Origin: Pseudoalteromonas holothuriae
GTDB lineage: Bacteria > Pseudomonadota > Gammaproteobacteria > Enterobacterales > Alteromonadaceae
Length of the DNA: 52,054 nt
Direction of reading: 5' to 3'
Assembly (NCBI RefSeq): GCF_945859825.1
Contig: NZ_CAMAPC010000022.1
Coordinates: 1-52,054 of the forward strand
Shown: in pieces, positions 34,795-43,714 of the stretch
Numbering within the stretch: the first letter of the stretch is position 1
How the letters are laid out: each line of letters begins with the position of its first letter
The notes under the pieces: generated by a model
Told to the model about the DNA's origin: nothing
Seen by the model: the letters and a program-made list of their open reading frames with translations, nothing else
The model's database searches: none
Program-made: the position numbers and the translations under genes

Positions 34795-36000
34795 ATGATA
34801 CTAAGTAACCTTTCAAGCGACATTAAACAATACCTCGTGATAACAGGTAATTACTGGGCTTTTACGTTAACTGATGGCGCACTACGTATGTTAATTGTGC
34901 TGTATTTTCATCAATTAGGGTATAGCCCAATCAACATTGCTATGCTGTTTTTGTTTTATGAGTTATTTGGGGTGATAACTAATTTGCTTGGCGGCTGGTT
35001 AGGTGCGCGTCTAGGTTTAAATAAAACTATGAACTTAGGGCTATCGTTACAAATAGTGGCACTAGTAATGCTGGCCATTAACCCGGATTGGCTGAGTGTC
35101 GCGTTTGTAATGGCAGCACAAGCACTTTCAGGTATTGCTAAAGACCTTAATAAAATGAGCGCTAAAAGCGCCATTAAACTATTGGTCCCAGAAAATGCAG
35201 ATAATACCTTGTATAAATGGGTAGCAAGGCTTACTGGCTCTAAAAATGCCCTAAAAGGCGTAGGCTTTTTTATGGGGGGCGCACTACTTAGTTTACTTGG
35301 TTTTCAAGGAGCGTTATGGGCGATGACCTCACTGTTGGTGGTTGCTTGGATAACCAGCTTGGTATTGCTCAAACAAGACCTTGGAAAGAAGAAGTTTAAG
35401 CCAAAGTTTAGCGAGCTATTTTCTAAAAGTAAGCAAGTAAACGTTTTATCTGCTGCTCGGTTGTGTTTGTTTGCCTCTCGTGATGTATGGTTTGTGATTG
35501 CATTGCCTGTTTTTCTATCAAGTACTTTTGGTTGGGATCACACATTAGTAGGTAGCTTCATGGCTATTTGGGTTATTTTTTATGGCATAGTACAAGCCAA
35601 TACTCCCAAAATAACACAGAATAAAACCAAACAAGTAACTCCAAGCAAACAGCTAACAAGTTGGGCTTTGTTGTTAACAACTATTCCTGCATTAATAGCC
35701 ATAGCGATTAGCCAAAACTTCGCGAGCATGTGGGTTATTGTTATTGGTTTGCTCTGTTTTGGTGGTGTATTTGCTATTAATTCATCACTGCACAGCTACC
35801 TCATCGTCAAATTTGCTGATAGCGATGGAGTATCGTTAGATGTTGGCTTTTATTATATGGCCAACGCGATGGGGCGCTTACTTGGAACTGTACTATCAGG
35901 TGTGGTATATCAGAGCTTTGGGCTAATAGCTTGCTTGTGGATATCTAGTTTTTTATTAGCATTGACCGTTTTAATTAGTCGCCATCTTAATAGCAACTAA
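34795..36000 (+). CDS. arsJ: ArsJ, organoarsenical efflux permease
   Basis: An inner-membrane major-facilitator protein that exports 1-arseno-3-phosphoglycerate, completing arsenate resistance with the preceding GAPDH. It has 401 residues from the ATG at 34795 (MILSNLSSDIKQYLVITGNYWAFTLTDGALRML). The open frame extends 23 codons into the GAPDH gene, but that start is not credible. About 12 hydrophobic segments are seen. The family blocks WAFTLTDGALRMLIVLYFHQLGY, NLLGGWLGARLGL, GIAKDLNKMSAKSAIK and LTGSKNALKGVGFF are clear. A terminator follows at 36031. Confidence 0.93.
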   Translation: MILSNLSSDIKQYLVITGNYWAFTLTDGALRMLIVLYFHQLGYSPINIAMLFLFYELFGVITNLLGGWLGARLGLNKTMNLGLSLQIVALVMLAINPDWLSVAFVMAAQALSGIAKDLNKMSAKSAIKLLVPENADNTLYKWVARLTGSKNALKGVGFFMGGALLSLLGFQGALWAMTSLLVVAWITSLVLLKQDLGKKKFKPKFSELFSKSKQVNVLSAARLCLFASRDVWFVIALPVFLSSTFGWDHTLVGSFMAIWVIFYGIVQANTPKITQNKTKQVTPSKQLTSWALLLTTIPALIAIAISQNFASMWVIVIGLLCFGGVFAINSSLHSYLIVKFADSDGVSLDVGFYYMANAMGRLLGTVLSGVVYQSFGLIACLWISSFLLALTVLISRHLNSN

Positions 36001-36317
36001 CGTTTATAATTTATATAGACACATTATAGAAGCTGGTTTTATACCGGCTTTTTTTAATACCTGTCATATTGTTTGACGATATAAGGAGATATGTTCAATT
36101 TTAAAGTCCCCCAGCGTAAATGATCATTTAAAGTACTGAGTTAACTAAAAAACAACTTTTTAACGTTTTGTTGCTAACAATTGAGTATTAATTCTAATTC
36201 CTCCATATTCCTTGCACTTTTTCCTTCTAATCTTTGCTGCGGTTACTCGTACTAGGTATGCACAGTGGTATACCAAGTTAAGGACCAACTTAATATTGAA
36301 AAGGATAATAATTTCAA
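36001..36317. other. Intergenic region after arsJ
   Basis: This 317-base gap holds the arsJ terminator and then the promoter region of the PLC-like gene. An AAGGAGAT sequence precedes an ATG at 36091, but that frame ends after 10 codons. I see nothing else. Confidence 0.6.
36031..36055 (+). terminator. Terminator of the arsenic operon
   Basis: AGCTGGT (36031-36037) pairs with ACCGGCT (36043-36049), one G-U pair included, followed by seven Ts. Confidence 0.85.
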
Positions 36318-38501
36318 ATGAAACACGTTAAAAAATTAACTCAACTGCCTAGGTTGTTGGTTGCTACAATGATGATATCTACAGTGTCAATCACAGCTAC
36401 TGCGGCAATAAATACTGATGATGACAAAGTAACACGTCTTGATTTACAAGGGCAAATAGATAACTTTGCGCCATTTTCAAAAACTTTATGGGCAGGCGCG
36501 CACAACGCCTATGCATCTTATAGTTGGAGTAAAGGCACCTATACTGATGTAAACCAACATTATTCTCCCAAAAGTTTGCTAAGACGCGGTATTCGCGTAA
36601 TGGAATTTGATATCTACCCCGAAGGCACTTTTGATTCAACGCCAATGCTATGCCATAACTCATTAGAAAATAAAGCACTATGTTCAAGCTTTCATGCCAA
36701 GTTGTCTGAAGGGTTAGACGATATAAAGGATTTTCTTCGCGATAATCCCGATGAAGTCATTCTATTAAAAATAGAAGCATATAAGCATAATGATCATAAA
36801 AATTGGCATAACAAAATAGGGGAGCGGTTGCAAAAAGACGTCGGAGACTACCTCTTAGTTCCTGAAGATTGGGGTTACGCAGATAAAAGTTGTGCATCAT
36901 TACCAGTTTCCCACTTATCAAAACGCGATATTCTCGCTGCGGGCAAGCAACTTGTTGCGGTTGTGCAAACACCGAGAGATCATAGCAACTTATGTTCGTA
37001 CCATCGCTCTGGTAAATACTCTAAATTTTGGAATACCGTATTTATTGGCGTAGACGCGTTTGATGGCAATGGTAATTTAAAGAGTAATCAACCATTTTGC
37101 CAAAACGGTAGCGATGAATGTGTGAACAACGATCAAACCGCTCATTACAATGCAAATAATATGACGGTTGTTATTGATGACGCTACACAACTGGCAACTG
37201 ATGGACCAAGTGCGAGTAAAACTGGTGATAAAGTACTCAATAACTGGGCTAAGAAAGGTGCGCAAATTCTTGAGTTAGCTTTAGTAGAAGCCAACAATAC
37301 GGGTTCAGCTAGTGGTTATGGTGCGAATGAAGTACAAATTGAAGATTATATATGGTCATGGAAAACCAATCACCCGAATGGGGCTGGCAATTGCGCAAGT
37401 TTAGAAAGTAATGAAGTCATTATCGATAAAGCCTGTACAAACTTGCAATATCATACCTGTGTCGACGACGATAGAAATTGGCAACTTTCAGCAAGTAAAG
37501 GTGAATGGAGTTCTGGGTTTTCAAGTTGCAATAGTTTAGGTGGTAGTTATAAATTTGGTATGCCATTTAATGCATATGAGCAGGTACAGCTCCTTAACGA
37601 TATTCAGTCCACCAACGAGAATATCTGGTTAAACTATTATAATGCGTTTAATGATTTTTGGTATGCAAACGCATCAGAATACATTGACTGGCAGTTTGTT
37701 GAGCAGTCCGCAGTGGGTTCAACAAACAAAGGTGACTCGTTTGACGACATAAGTTTATTAAAGCGCAAAGCATTAGTAGGTGGCACATTCAATTTAAGTT
37801 ATGTAAAAATACGCTCTGGTAGCAGAATAAACGGATTTAAAGCATGTTACGAAACAACACAAAGTGTAAGCCATACTAAAGTAGGCACCTCAGAACGGTG
37901 TGTTACGTATGGTGGTAGTGGTGGTAATTGGGGTAATGCTTTAACTTTTGACTCAAGCAAAAGCGAGTACTTAAAAAATATTACTATTTGTAAAGATGAT
38001 GCCAAACACGGTTATGATACTGTTTACTATATAAAGTTTACCTCTAACAATGGCAATCATATTTCAGGTGGCACAAACCAAGGTACGTGCACAACCTATC
38101 GCTCTACTTCATCACAGCAAATATTTGCGTTTCACGGCAATGAAGGCAGTGAGTTAAATGCATTAGGAGTGTACAAAATTGGCAATACATTTGTTGATGA
38201 AGGCCTCTATGCTACAGGCTGGCTAGATAAAGATGACCCAAATAATGGTGACAATGAATTATTCAACGCACATAAAACAGCAGGGAATATCTCCACAAGC
38301 TGTGAATCTAGTGACATTGCTGGCATCATTGCGAGAGTGGTTGATACTAAATTAGACTCAAGCCTTAGCGGGCAGAAATTAGTAAACAACAGTACAGGCT
38401 TTGCATGCTGGAATTCAAGCAATGGTGGCAGCAGTAGTAATACCACCTGTGAAGATTACGAAGTAAAATACTTCTTCACGAAAGCCGGTTGCTTACCATA
38501 A
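36318..38501 (+). CDS. Secreted PLC-like (PI-PLC X domain type) phosphodiesterase
   Basis: A 727-residue exported enzyme of the phosphatidylinositol-specific phospholipase C-like fold. Residues 1-30 are a signal peptide (cleaved near TATAA/IN). The catalytic barrel is about residues 45-330. GAHNAY gives H62, MEFDIY gives E96 and D98, and MLCHNS gives H113; these match the two-histidine and metal-type residues of the family. A long C-terminal part of some 370 residues is rich in Cys, Gly, Ser and Trp (CTNLQYHTCVDDD..., GSSSNTTCEDYEVKYFF). It probably has disulfides and may be a lectin-like or binding region. The lipid or other substrate is unknown. An AAAGGA ribosome site precedes the ATG. Confidence 0.8.
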   Translation: MKHVKKLTQLPRLLVATMMISTVSITATAAINTDDDKVTRLDLQGQIDNFAPFSKTLWAGAHNAYASYSWSKGTYTDVNQHYSPKSLLRRGIRVMEFDIYPEGTFDSTPMLCHNSLENKALCSSFHAKLSEGLDDIKDFLRDNPDEVILLKIEAYKHNDHKNWHNKIGERLQKDVGDYLLVPEDWGYADKSCASLPVSHLSKRDILAAGKQLVAVVQTPRDHSNLCSYHRSGKYSKFWNTVFIGVDAFDGNGNLKSNQPFCQNGSDECVNNDQTAHYNANNMTVVIDDATQLATDGPSASKTGDKVLNNWAKKGAQILELALVEANNTGSASGYGANEVQIEDYIWSWKTNHPNGAGNCASLESNEVIIDKACTNLQYHTCVDDDRNWQLSASKGEWSSGFSSCNSLGGSYKFGMPFNAYEQVQLLNDIQSTNENIWLNYYNAFNDFWYANASEYIDWQFVEQSAVGSTNKGDSFDDISLLKRKALVGGTFNLSYVKIRSGSRINGFKACYETTQSVSHTKVGTSERCVTYGGSGGNWGNALTFDSSKSEYLKNITICKDDAKHGYDTVYYIKFTSNNGNHISGGTNQGTCTTYRSTSSQQIFAFHGNEGSELNALGVYKIGNTFVDEGLYATGWLDKDDPNNGDNELFNAHKTAGNISTSCESSDIAGIIARVVDTKLDSSLSGQKLVNNSTGFACWNSSNGGSSSNTTCEDYEVKYFFTKAGCLP

Positions 38502-38518
38502 ACACAACATTAAACAAT

Positions 38519-38551
38519 AAAGCGCCATTTCACACGATGAAGTGGCGCTTT
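38519..38551. terminator. Bidirectional terminator between the PLC-like gene and htpX
   Basis: A 14-base stem, AAAGCGCCATTTCA (38519-38532) with TGAAGTGGCGCTTT (38538-38551), with a 5-base loop and one G-U pair. Its A and T ends serve both convergent genes. Confidence 0.88.
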
Positions 38552-38567
38552 CTAATTATTTACTAAT

Positions 38568-39425
38568 TTACTTTAAAGCTTGAATTCGTTGCTCAAGCGG
38601 TGGATGAGAAGAGAAAAAGTCAGCCACACTTTTTCCTGACGCTATACCAAATGCCATCATAGAACCTTCAAGTTGTGACTCTTGGTTTTGTTTTAATCGC
38701 TCAAGCGCTGCACGCATTTTATGCGCACCCACTAAATCGGCAGCGCCTTTATCAGCAGCAAACTCTCGCTTTCTGCTAAAGTAGGCAACCACAATCGACG
38801 CTAAGATACCGAATAGAATTTGAAAAATCATGTCAAATACAAAGTAAGCCCAGCTGCTACCTTCTTCGTCATCACCTCTAAAGAAGTTGTCAACAATACC
38901 CGCCAACACTTTGGCGATAAATATCACAAAGGTATTCACCACGCCCTGAATTAATGTCAGCGTTACCATATCGCCATTTGCTACGTGTGAGACTTCGTGG
39001 GCGAGCACTGCTTCTGCCTCATCTTGGCTCATTTTTTGTAATAGACCAGAGCTCACAGCAACTAAGCTGTTGTTCTTACTTGGACCGGTAGCAAATGCGT
39101 TGATTTCAGGGCTGTCGTAAATAGCCACTTCAGGCATTTTTATGTTGGCTTGCTTTGCTTGACGAGCAACTGTTTGTAATAGCCAGTGCTGTGTTTCATT
39201 GCGAGCTTGCTCAATTACCATGGCACCCGTTGATTTTTTTGCAACCCACTTAGACATAAACAGTGATATAAATGAGCCACCAAAACCAAACACCAAAGCA
39301 ATGAGCATAATGCCGCTATAGCTTCTGCTAGAAATACCTAACACAGACATTAAGATAGATAAAACTACCCCTAACACCAGCATTACAGCTAAGTTAGTTA
39401 GTAGAAATAACACAACGCGTTTCAT
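38568..39425 (-). CDS. htpX: HtpX membrane zinc protease
   Basis: An inner-membrane M48 metalloprotease that degrades misfolded membrane proteins, with FtsH, under heat or envelope stress. It has 285 residues from the ATG at 39425 (MKRVVLFLLTNLAVMLVLG), which has a GAGGTG ribosome site. The open frame extends 48 codons upstream but that part lacks family likeness. Two N-terminal membrane helices come first. The zinc motif HEVSH is at H143, E144 and H147, followed by two more hydrophobic segments. The C-terminal FFSSHPPLEQRIQAL is the usual end. Confidence 0.95.
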   Translation of the reverse strand: MKRVVLFLLTNLAVMLVLGVVLSILMSVLGISSRSYSGIMLIALVFGFGGSFISLFMSKWVAKKSTGAMVIEQARNETQHWLLQTVARQAKQANIKMPEVAIYDSPEINAFATGPSKNNSLVAVSSGLLQKMSQDEAEAVLAHEVSHVANGDMVTLTLIQGVVNTFVIFIAKVLAGIVDNFFRGDDEEGSSWAYFVFDMIFQILFGILASIVVAYFSRKREFAADKGAADLVGAHKMRAALERLKQNQESQLEGSMMAFGIASGKSVADFFSSHPPLEQRIQALK

Positions 39426-39584
39426 AATCACCTCAGTGAAATAGCAATAGTAAAAACTGCAAAAAATATAATGCAGAGTCAGATTCTTAATACGTAAAAT
39501 GGGGGAACTTGTGTCACTAATCAATAGCGCAATATGCAATAAAAGAAGGAAATCTGGCTTTTTTAACACTTAATTTTTTGTCAA

Positions 39585-39607
39585 GAGCCAAACATGGAGT
39601 TTGGCTC
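39585..39607 (-). terminator. Hairpin after the FMN reductase gene
   Basis: GAGCCAAAC (39585-39593) pairs perfectly with GTTTGGCTC (39599-39607), 11 bases beyond the stop codon of the FMN reductase. No U-run follows on the minus strand, so its role is uncertain. Confidence 0.4.
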
Positions 39608-39617
39608 AGATTATTTC

Positions 39618-40145
39618 TTATGAACGCAGCGAAAATACCGATTCTTTAAGCTGTGCGTTCAATACGTCATCTTTTAAGACACCTTGCTCACTGTCAAATA
39701 CATCGTAGAAACTTGGTACAGACAAGCTTGCTTTAACGTCCATTGCAAAAAATGGCGCAGAGCCTACTGCGCTACTTAAAACGCTTTTTGCGCCACCAGG
39801 ACCTGGAGACGTAGCCAATAATAACATTGGTTTGTTTTGGTATACTTTTTGGTTGATGCGAGAAGTCCAATCAAAAATATTTTTATAAGCCGCTGTGTAT
39901 GACCCATTATGCTCTGCAAATGAAACGATGACTGCGTCTGCTTCACCAATCTTTTTATAGAATGTTTGTGCATGTGTTGGAATACCCTGATCATTTTCTC
40001 TATCTGAGCTGTATATCGGCATTTCGTAATCATTCAAATCTAGAACTTCTACATGTGCGTCTTCAACTAAAGAGGCGGCATAAGTTGCCAGTTGCTTATT
40101 AATGGATTGACGACTACTGCTTGCTGCAAATGCTAAAACTTTCAT
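39618..40145 (-). CDS. NADPH-dependent FMN reductase family protein
   Basis: A 175-residue flavodoxin-like protein of the NAD(P)H:FMN/quinone/chromate reductase group. The flavin phosphate loop is AASSSRQSINKQLA near residues 7-20. A second family block is FAEHNGSYTAAYKNIFDWTS (about 75-94), the FMN ring contact. The chain ends with a loop motif SPGPGGAKSVL. The natural electron acceptor is unknown. It is divergent from a LysR regulator with a 144-base gap, so the regulator is likely to control it. An AGGAGA-type ribosome site precedes the ATG. Confidence 0.87.
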   Translation of the reverse strand: MKVLAFAASSSRQSINKQLATYAASLVEDAHVEVLDLNDYEMPIYSSDRENDQGIPTHAQTFYKKIGEADAVIVSFAEHNGSYTAAYKNIFDWTSRINQKVYQNKPMLLLATSPGPGGAKSVLSSAVGSAPFFAMDVKASLSVPSFYDVFDSEQGVLKDDVLNAQLKESVFSLRS

Positions 40146-40289
40146 AATTCTCTCCTAATTTTTTGGGAATTGATGGCAAGTTATTTTGCTACTTAAAAAA
40201 ACCAACTCGCTGTATTTATTTGTTGCATAGCAGTATAGATTAAGATTCAATATTAATTAATAGGTGAAAAGTAAAGATACTGTTTCCAT

Positions 40290-41210
40290 ATGACTAATAA
40301 TAAAATTTTTGATGGCGTGCTTATTTTTACCCAAGTGATTAAAAGCGGTGGCTTTGCAGCTGCTGCTCAAGCTTTAGGGTTTTCAAACTCTCATGTGAGC
40401 AAAGAGGTGAACAAGCTAGAGGCCCGTTTAGGCGTTAGGCTGTTAAACCGTACGACAAGATCCATTGCGCTGACCCCAGAAGGGGAGTTGTATTACAGTT
40501 ATTGCTTACAACTTGTAAACGATGCAAGTGATGCATTTGCGCTACTAACTCACAATGATAATGAACCAAAAGGTGAATTGAAGCTGAGTTGTCCACTAGG
40601 TATAAGTCAAAGCTATATTCAGCCAGTGATTGAGCAATATTTAAAACGTTATCCAAACGTAAAACTCAATTTAGACTTTAGTGACAAGCGAATTGACGTA
40701 ATTGGCGATGGGTATGATTTAGTTGTGCGAGCAGCTCCAGTACTTGAAGAGTCTAGTTTAATATGTAAACGACTTTTTTCTTGTTCTACTCATATTGTTG
40801 CCTCGACTGATTATATTGAACGCCATGGACGTCCACATCACCCTAAGGAGTTGGTCAATCATGATTGTATCTGTTATTCAAACTTAAAAGCACCAGAACG
40901 CTGGGAGTTTATTGATGTGAAAGGCAAGCAATTTATTGTTAATGTAAGGGAAAAGATCAAATCGAACAACGGTAATATGCAAGCTAGCATGGCACAATCT
41001 GGATTGGGTATATGTCGCTTGCCTGAATTTTACATTACTGATGCTTTAAGTACAGGTGAGTTACATGTGTTGTTTGAGCAGTTTCCACAGCCTCAGGTTC
41101 ATGTTTACGCAATTTATCCCAGCAAAAAACACTTATCACCTAAAGTAAGGTGTTTTATTGACTTATTAAGTGAGCAACTAATTGACGACGAACTAAATTC
41201 GCTAAATTAG
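40290..41210 (+). CDS. LysR-family transcriptional regulator
   Basis: A 306-residue regulator of the LysR type. The N-terminal helix-turn-helix is FTQVIKSGGFAAAAQALGFSNSHVSKEVNKLEARLGVRLLNRTTRSIALTPEGE, about residues 10-63. The rest is a two-lobed effector-binding domain (GELKLSCPLGISQSYIQPVIEQYLKRYPNVKLNLDFSD). Divergence from the FMN reductase gene suggests that it regulates that gene, as in other LysR-reductase pairs. The inducer is unknown. Confidence 0.9.
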   Translation: MTNNKIFDGVLIFTQVIKSGGFAAAAQALGFSNSHVSKEVNKLEARLGVRLLNRTTRSIALTPEGELYYSYCLQLVNDASDAFALLTHNDNEPKGELKLSCPLGISQSYIQPVIEQYLKRYPNVKLNLDFSDKRIDVIGDGYDLVVRAAPVLEESSLICKRLFSCSTHIVASTDYIERHGRPHHPKELVNHDCICYSNLKAPERWEFIDVKGKQFIVNVREKIKSNNGNMQASMAQSGLGICRLPEFYITDALSTGELHVLFEQFPQPQVHVYAIYPSKKHLSPKVRCFIDLLSEQLIDDELNSLN

Positions 41211-41273
41211 ATAAGTTCATATAGTTTTAATTGAGGTATTCAAAAAATAATTAGTACCAGAGTAGGAAGTATA

Positions 41274-41888
41274 ATGGATAGCCCTTTTTTACAGAACATC
41301 ATCTTCTTTTTTGCGGCAATAGACCCAGTAGGTACTATCCCAATTTTTCTAGCTGTATCAGCTCACCTTCGTCAACGAGAAAAGGTTTTTATGGCAATTC
41401 AAGCCACGCTTATATCGGCAGTTGTATTAGTCTTTTTTGTAATTGGCGGTGAGCTTATTCTTACGGCTTCTGCAATTCCTTTGTCGGCATTTCAAATTGC
41501 AGGGGGCAGCATCTTATTCATTTTTGCTTTAACAATGGTATTTGGCGATGCAAAACCTGAATCTGAACTAAAATCGCTGCAAGGGCATTCTCATTCATCG
41601 GTATTTCCGTTAGCTATTCCATCAATCGCAAGCCCCGGAGCAATGCTTGCTGCAGTTATTTTAACAGAAAAAGACCGCTTTAATATTCAAGAACAGTTAG
41701 TGACTACATTAAGCATGCTTGTGGTGTTAGCTATGACTTTAGCGCTCATGCTTATTTCATTATTTTTTTCTAAGAAAATTGGTCCACAAGGCGCAGCAGT
41801 GATCAGCCGCGTTATGGGGATCATCGTCGCATCACTGGCAGTAACACACATATTGACTGGTATAAAAGCTTTTTTTAATTTGGCATAA
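41274..41888 (+). CDS. MarC/UPF0056 family membrane protein
   Basis: A 204-residue inner-membrane protein with six predicted membrane segments. Family signatures are FFAAIDPVGTIPIFLAVSAHL near the start, SAFQIAGGSILFIFALTMVFG in the middle, and the SVFPLAIPSIASPGAMLAAVIL block. The biochemical function of the MarC family is not known; an early link to multiple antibiotic resistance was not upheld. It stands alone, 63 bases after the LysR gene on the same strand, so read-through is possible. Confidence 0.88.
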   Translation: MDSPFLQNIIFFFAAIDPVGTIPIFLAVSAHLRQREKVFMAIQATLISAVVLVFFVIGGELILTASAIPLSAFQIAGGSILFIFALTMVFGDAKPESELKSLQGHSHSSVFPLAIPSIASPGAMLAAVILTEKDRFNIQEQLVTTLSMLVVLAMTLALMLISLFFSKKIGPQGAAVISRVMGIIVASLAVTHILTGIKAFFNLA

Positions 41889-42089
41889 ACGTTCAAATTC
41901 ATACGTGTAAATGCTTAATGTTTATTTATGCCATAAATCTAGCTTAATCATAAAACTTATCAAAGCGGTATTTCTTCTATCTGAGCCCTGTTTAGGCTAT
42001 AGTAAAATATAACATATAAAGTTTATTGAGCTTCTACACGAATGTTTTTTATACTTTTTACTAAACTTAAGTAGGGTAACAAACAACAC

Positions 42090-42551
42090 ATGAAAGAAGA
42101 TAAAAAGCTTAGCTCACTTGTGCATGAAGAGCTACCTCAAGAGCATGATGACCCATTTATTAGCACATTGCATGTTATCATTCGCATCGCGATTAAAGCA
42201 TTGGCTTTACTAATGGTGTTAATCATATTGTGGGGGGTTGCTGATGTTATATTCGTAATCTATCAAAAGCTGATGGCTCCACCAATGTTTTTGCTAAGTG
42301 TTGGCGACTTATTCCAAGTGTTTGGGGCATTCATGGTCGTTTTGATAGCTGTTGAAATATTTATTAACATCAGGCTGTACTTGGGTACCTCTATTTTGCC
42401 ATTACAACTGGTGATTGCAACAGCCTTAATGGCGATTGCAAGAAAGGTGATCATACTTGATTTTGATACAACATCACCTGAATATGTATTTGGCATAGCC
42501 GGAGTTGTGTTTGCGCTTGGTTTATCCTACTGGCTTGTTGCTAAGAAATAG
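42090..42551 (+). CDS. PsiE-like (phosphate-starvation-inducible E family) membrane protein
   Basis: A 153-residue membrane protein with four hydrophobic segments (about residues 32-53, 69-90, 101-117 and 131-150). The pattern ALLMVLIILWGVADVIFVIYQKL, then FQVFGAFMVVLIAVEIFINIRLYL and TALMAIARKVIILDFD fits the PsiE family; the 'AIARKVII' stretch is its most conserved part. The function is unknown. No phosphate-control site could be recognised upstream. Confidence 0.75.
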   Translation: MKEDKKLSSLVHEELPQEHDDPFISTLHVIIRIAIKALALLMVLIILWGVADVIFVIYQKLMAPPMFLLSVGDLFQVFGAFMVVLIAVEIFINIRLYLGTSILPLQLVIATALMAIARKVIILDFDTTSPEYVFGIAGVVFALGLSYWLVAKK

Positions 42552-42689
42552 CCTGATGTTTTTACATAATTCTATGTAATCTATGTTTTTGTCGCTCGTT
42601 AATAAGAAATCGGCTATCATATGCAGTAATTCCCCCTCTAACTACTGCTTTTGTCCGATAACAAATGCAGCTATTACATTGAGAAAATC

Positions 42690-42992
42690 ATGAAAAAGAC
42701 TTTTGCCTTAACACATCCAAAGCTTAAGCCTGCACGTTTAGTCGATGCAATAAAACACGAAGTTAAAAAATACCTTCGTCGTGAACGCAACAAAACTTTA
42801 CCTGTTGGCGCTGACTATTGGGACTTTGATTGTCGTTTTGGCGCAACAGAATCACAAGCAGACGTGATAGCAACGAAAGAAATTAATAAATGTATTGATG
42901 AAGCTGTAAAAGCAGAACTTGACTCATTTTATTTAGAAATTTTAGCTAAGCCCGGCGTTCGAACGTCATCGATTGACGAAGACTTAGAGTAG
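42690..42992 (+). CDS. DUF6172-like small conserved protein
   Basis: A 100-residue cytoplasmic protein. The start is the ATG at 42690 (MKKTFALTHPKLKPARLVDAIKHEVKKYLRRERNK). A TTG 13 codons upstream is open, but ATG fits better and gives the conserved MKKTF start. The middle VGADYWDFDCRFGATESQADVI is well conserved as I recall the family. No enzyme or binding motif is visible. The basic N-terminal half and acidic end could suit nucleic acid or ribosome contacts, which is speculation. Confidence 0.72.
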   Translation: MKKTFALTHPKLKPARLVDAIKHEVKKYLRRERNKTLPVGADYWDFDCRFGATESQADVIATKEINKCIDEAVKAELDSFYLEILAKPGVRTSSIDEDLE

Positions 42993-43011
42993 CATTTACT
43001 CTTATGTTCAA

Positions 43012-43039
43012 GCAGGGGTACATTTGAGTGTACTCCTGC
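43012..43039. terminator. Terminator between DUF6172 and rhombosortase genes
   Basis: An 11-base stem, GCAGGGGTACA (43012-43022) with TGTACTCCTGC (43029-43039), has one G-U pair and a 6-base loop. It lies in the 58-base space between convergent genes. T-rich sequence follows on the plus strand. Confidence 0.75.
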
Positions 43040-43050
43040 AAATTTGATTT

Positions 43051-43632
43051 TTAAGTGATATTTTTATGCCGCTTAAATAATAAAGTAAACGATAAAGCAA
43101 GCCCTCCAATAGCCCCTATTAAATGCGCTTCTATCGCAACCCGAGAGTTAATCAGTTCACCCACCTCAACACTTGGCCCTTGTATTTGCTCCCATACAAG
43201 TTTTACCCAAATACCAATGAATAGAAGTACCCCAGAGCGCACACCTACTTGAATATCCTTAAGCGCACCCCAAACAATCACACCATGCAATAAGCCACTT
43301 AAGCCCGTATAAATTATGATATCTGGACACATTAGCCAAATTCCAATACCGGTCCATAAAGCTAAAAACAAAATATGCGCAATATATTCTTTTACACTGC
43401 GATGTTCGCCATGCAATAACCAAATAAATATCACGCCTAAAGCATTTAGTGCTAGGTGGGTCCAGTTACTATGCATAAATTGACCTGTGAAAACTCGCCA
43501 CCATTGCTGTTGCACAACACTGCGATCAAATTCAAGCCAAGGGTTTGCATTTATTAGCAATAATAAGCTGCATAGTGAGATTAGTATCAACGGCGGAGCT
43601 AAATATTGTTTTTGTAGAGGTAAATCAATCAT
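43051..43632 (-). CDS. rrtA: Rhombosortase (GlyGly-CTERM-processing rhomboid protease)
   Basis: A 193-residue intramembrane serine protease of the rhomboid fold. The small size, six membrane segments and motif set fit rhombosortase: WRVFTGQFMHSNWTHLALNALG near residues 45-66, the nucleophile S112 in YTGLSGLLHG, and H170 in AHLIGAIGGLAL. In other bacteria rhombosortase cuts proteins that end with a GlyGly-CTERM tail so that they reach the cell surface. No protein in this window has that tail: the protease at 24107 and the PLC-like protein both lack it, so its substrates are elsewhere. It is a single gene. Confidence 0.85.
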   Translation of the reverse strand: MIDLPLQKQYLAPPLILISLCSLLLLINANPWLEFDRSVVQQQWWRVFTGQFMHSNWTHLALNALGVIFIWLLHGEHRSVKEYIAHILFLALWTGIGIWLMCPDIIIYTGLSGLLHGVIVWGALKDIQVGVRSGVLLFIGIWVKLVWEQIQGPSVEVGELINSRVAIEAHLIGAIGGLALSFTLLFKRHKNIT

Positions 43633-43714
43633 ATTATCTATACATTATTTTTTTGCATATTGTGCCTCTTTGCTTTTATCATGCCAATGATTTGAACAGA
43701 TAAAAGTGAATATT

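Noticed and set aside
36091..36123. A 10-codon leader peptide with a good ribosome site before the PLC-like gene
   Set aside because: AAGGAGAT before ATG is notable, but the peptide has no codon runs typical of attenuation and no attenuator follows.
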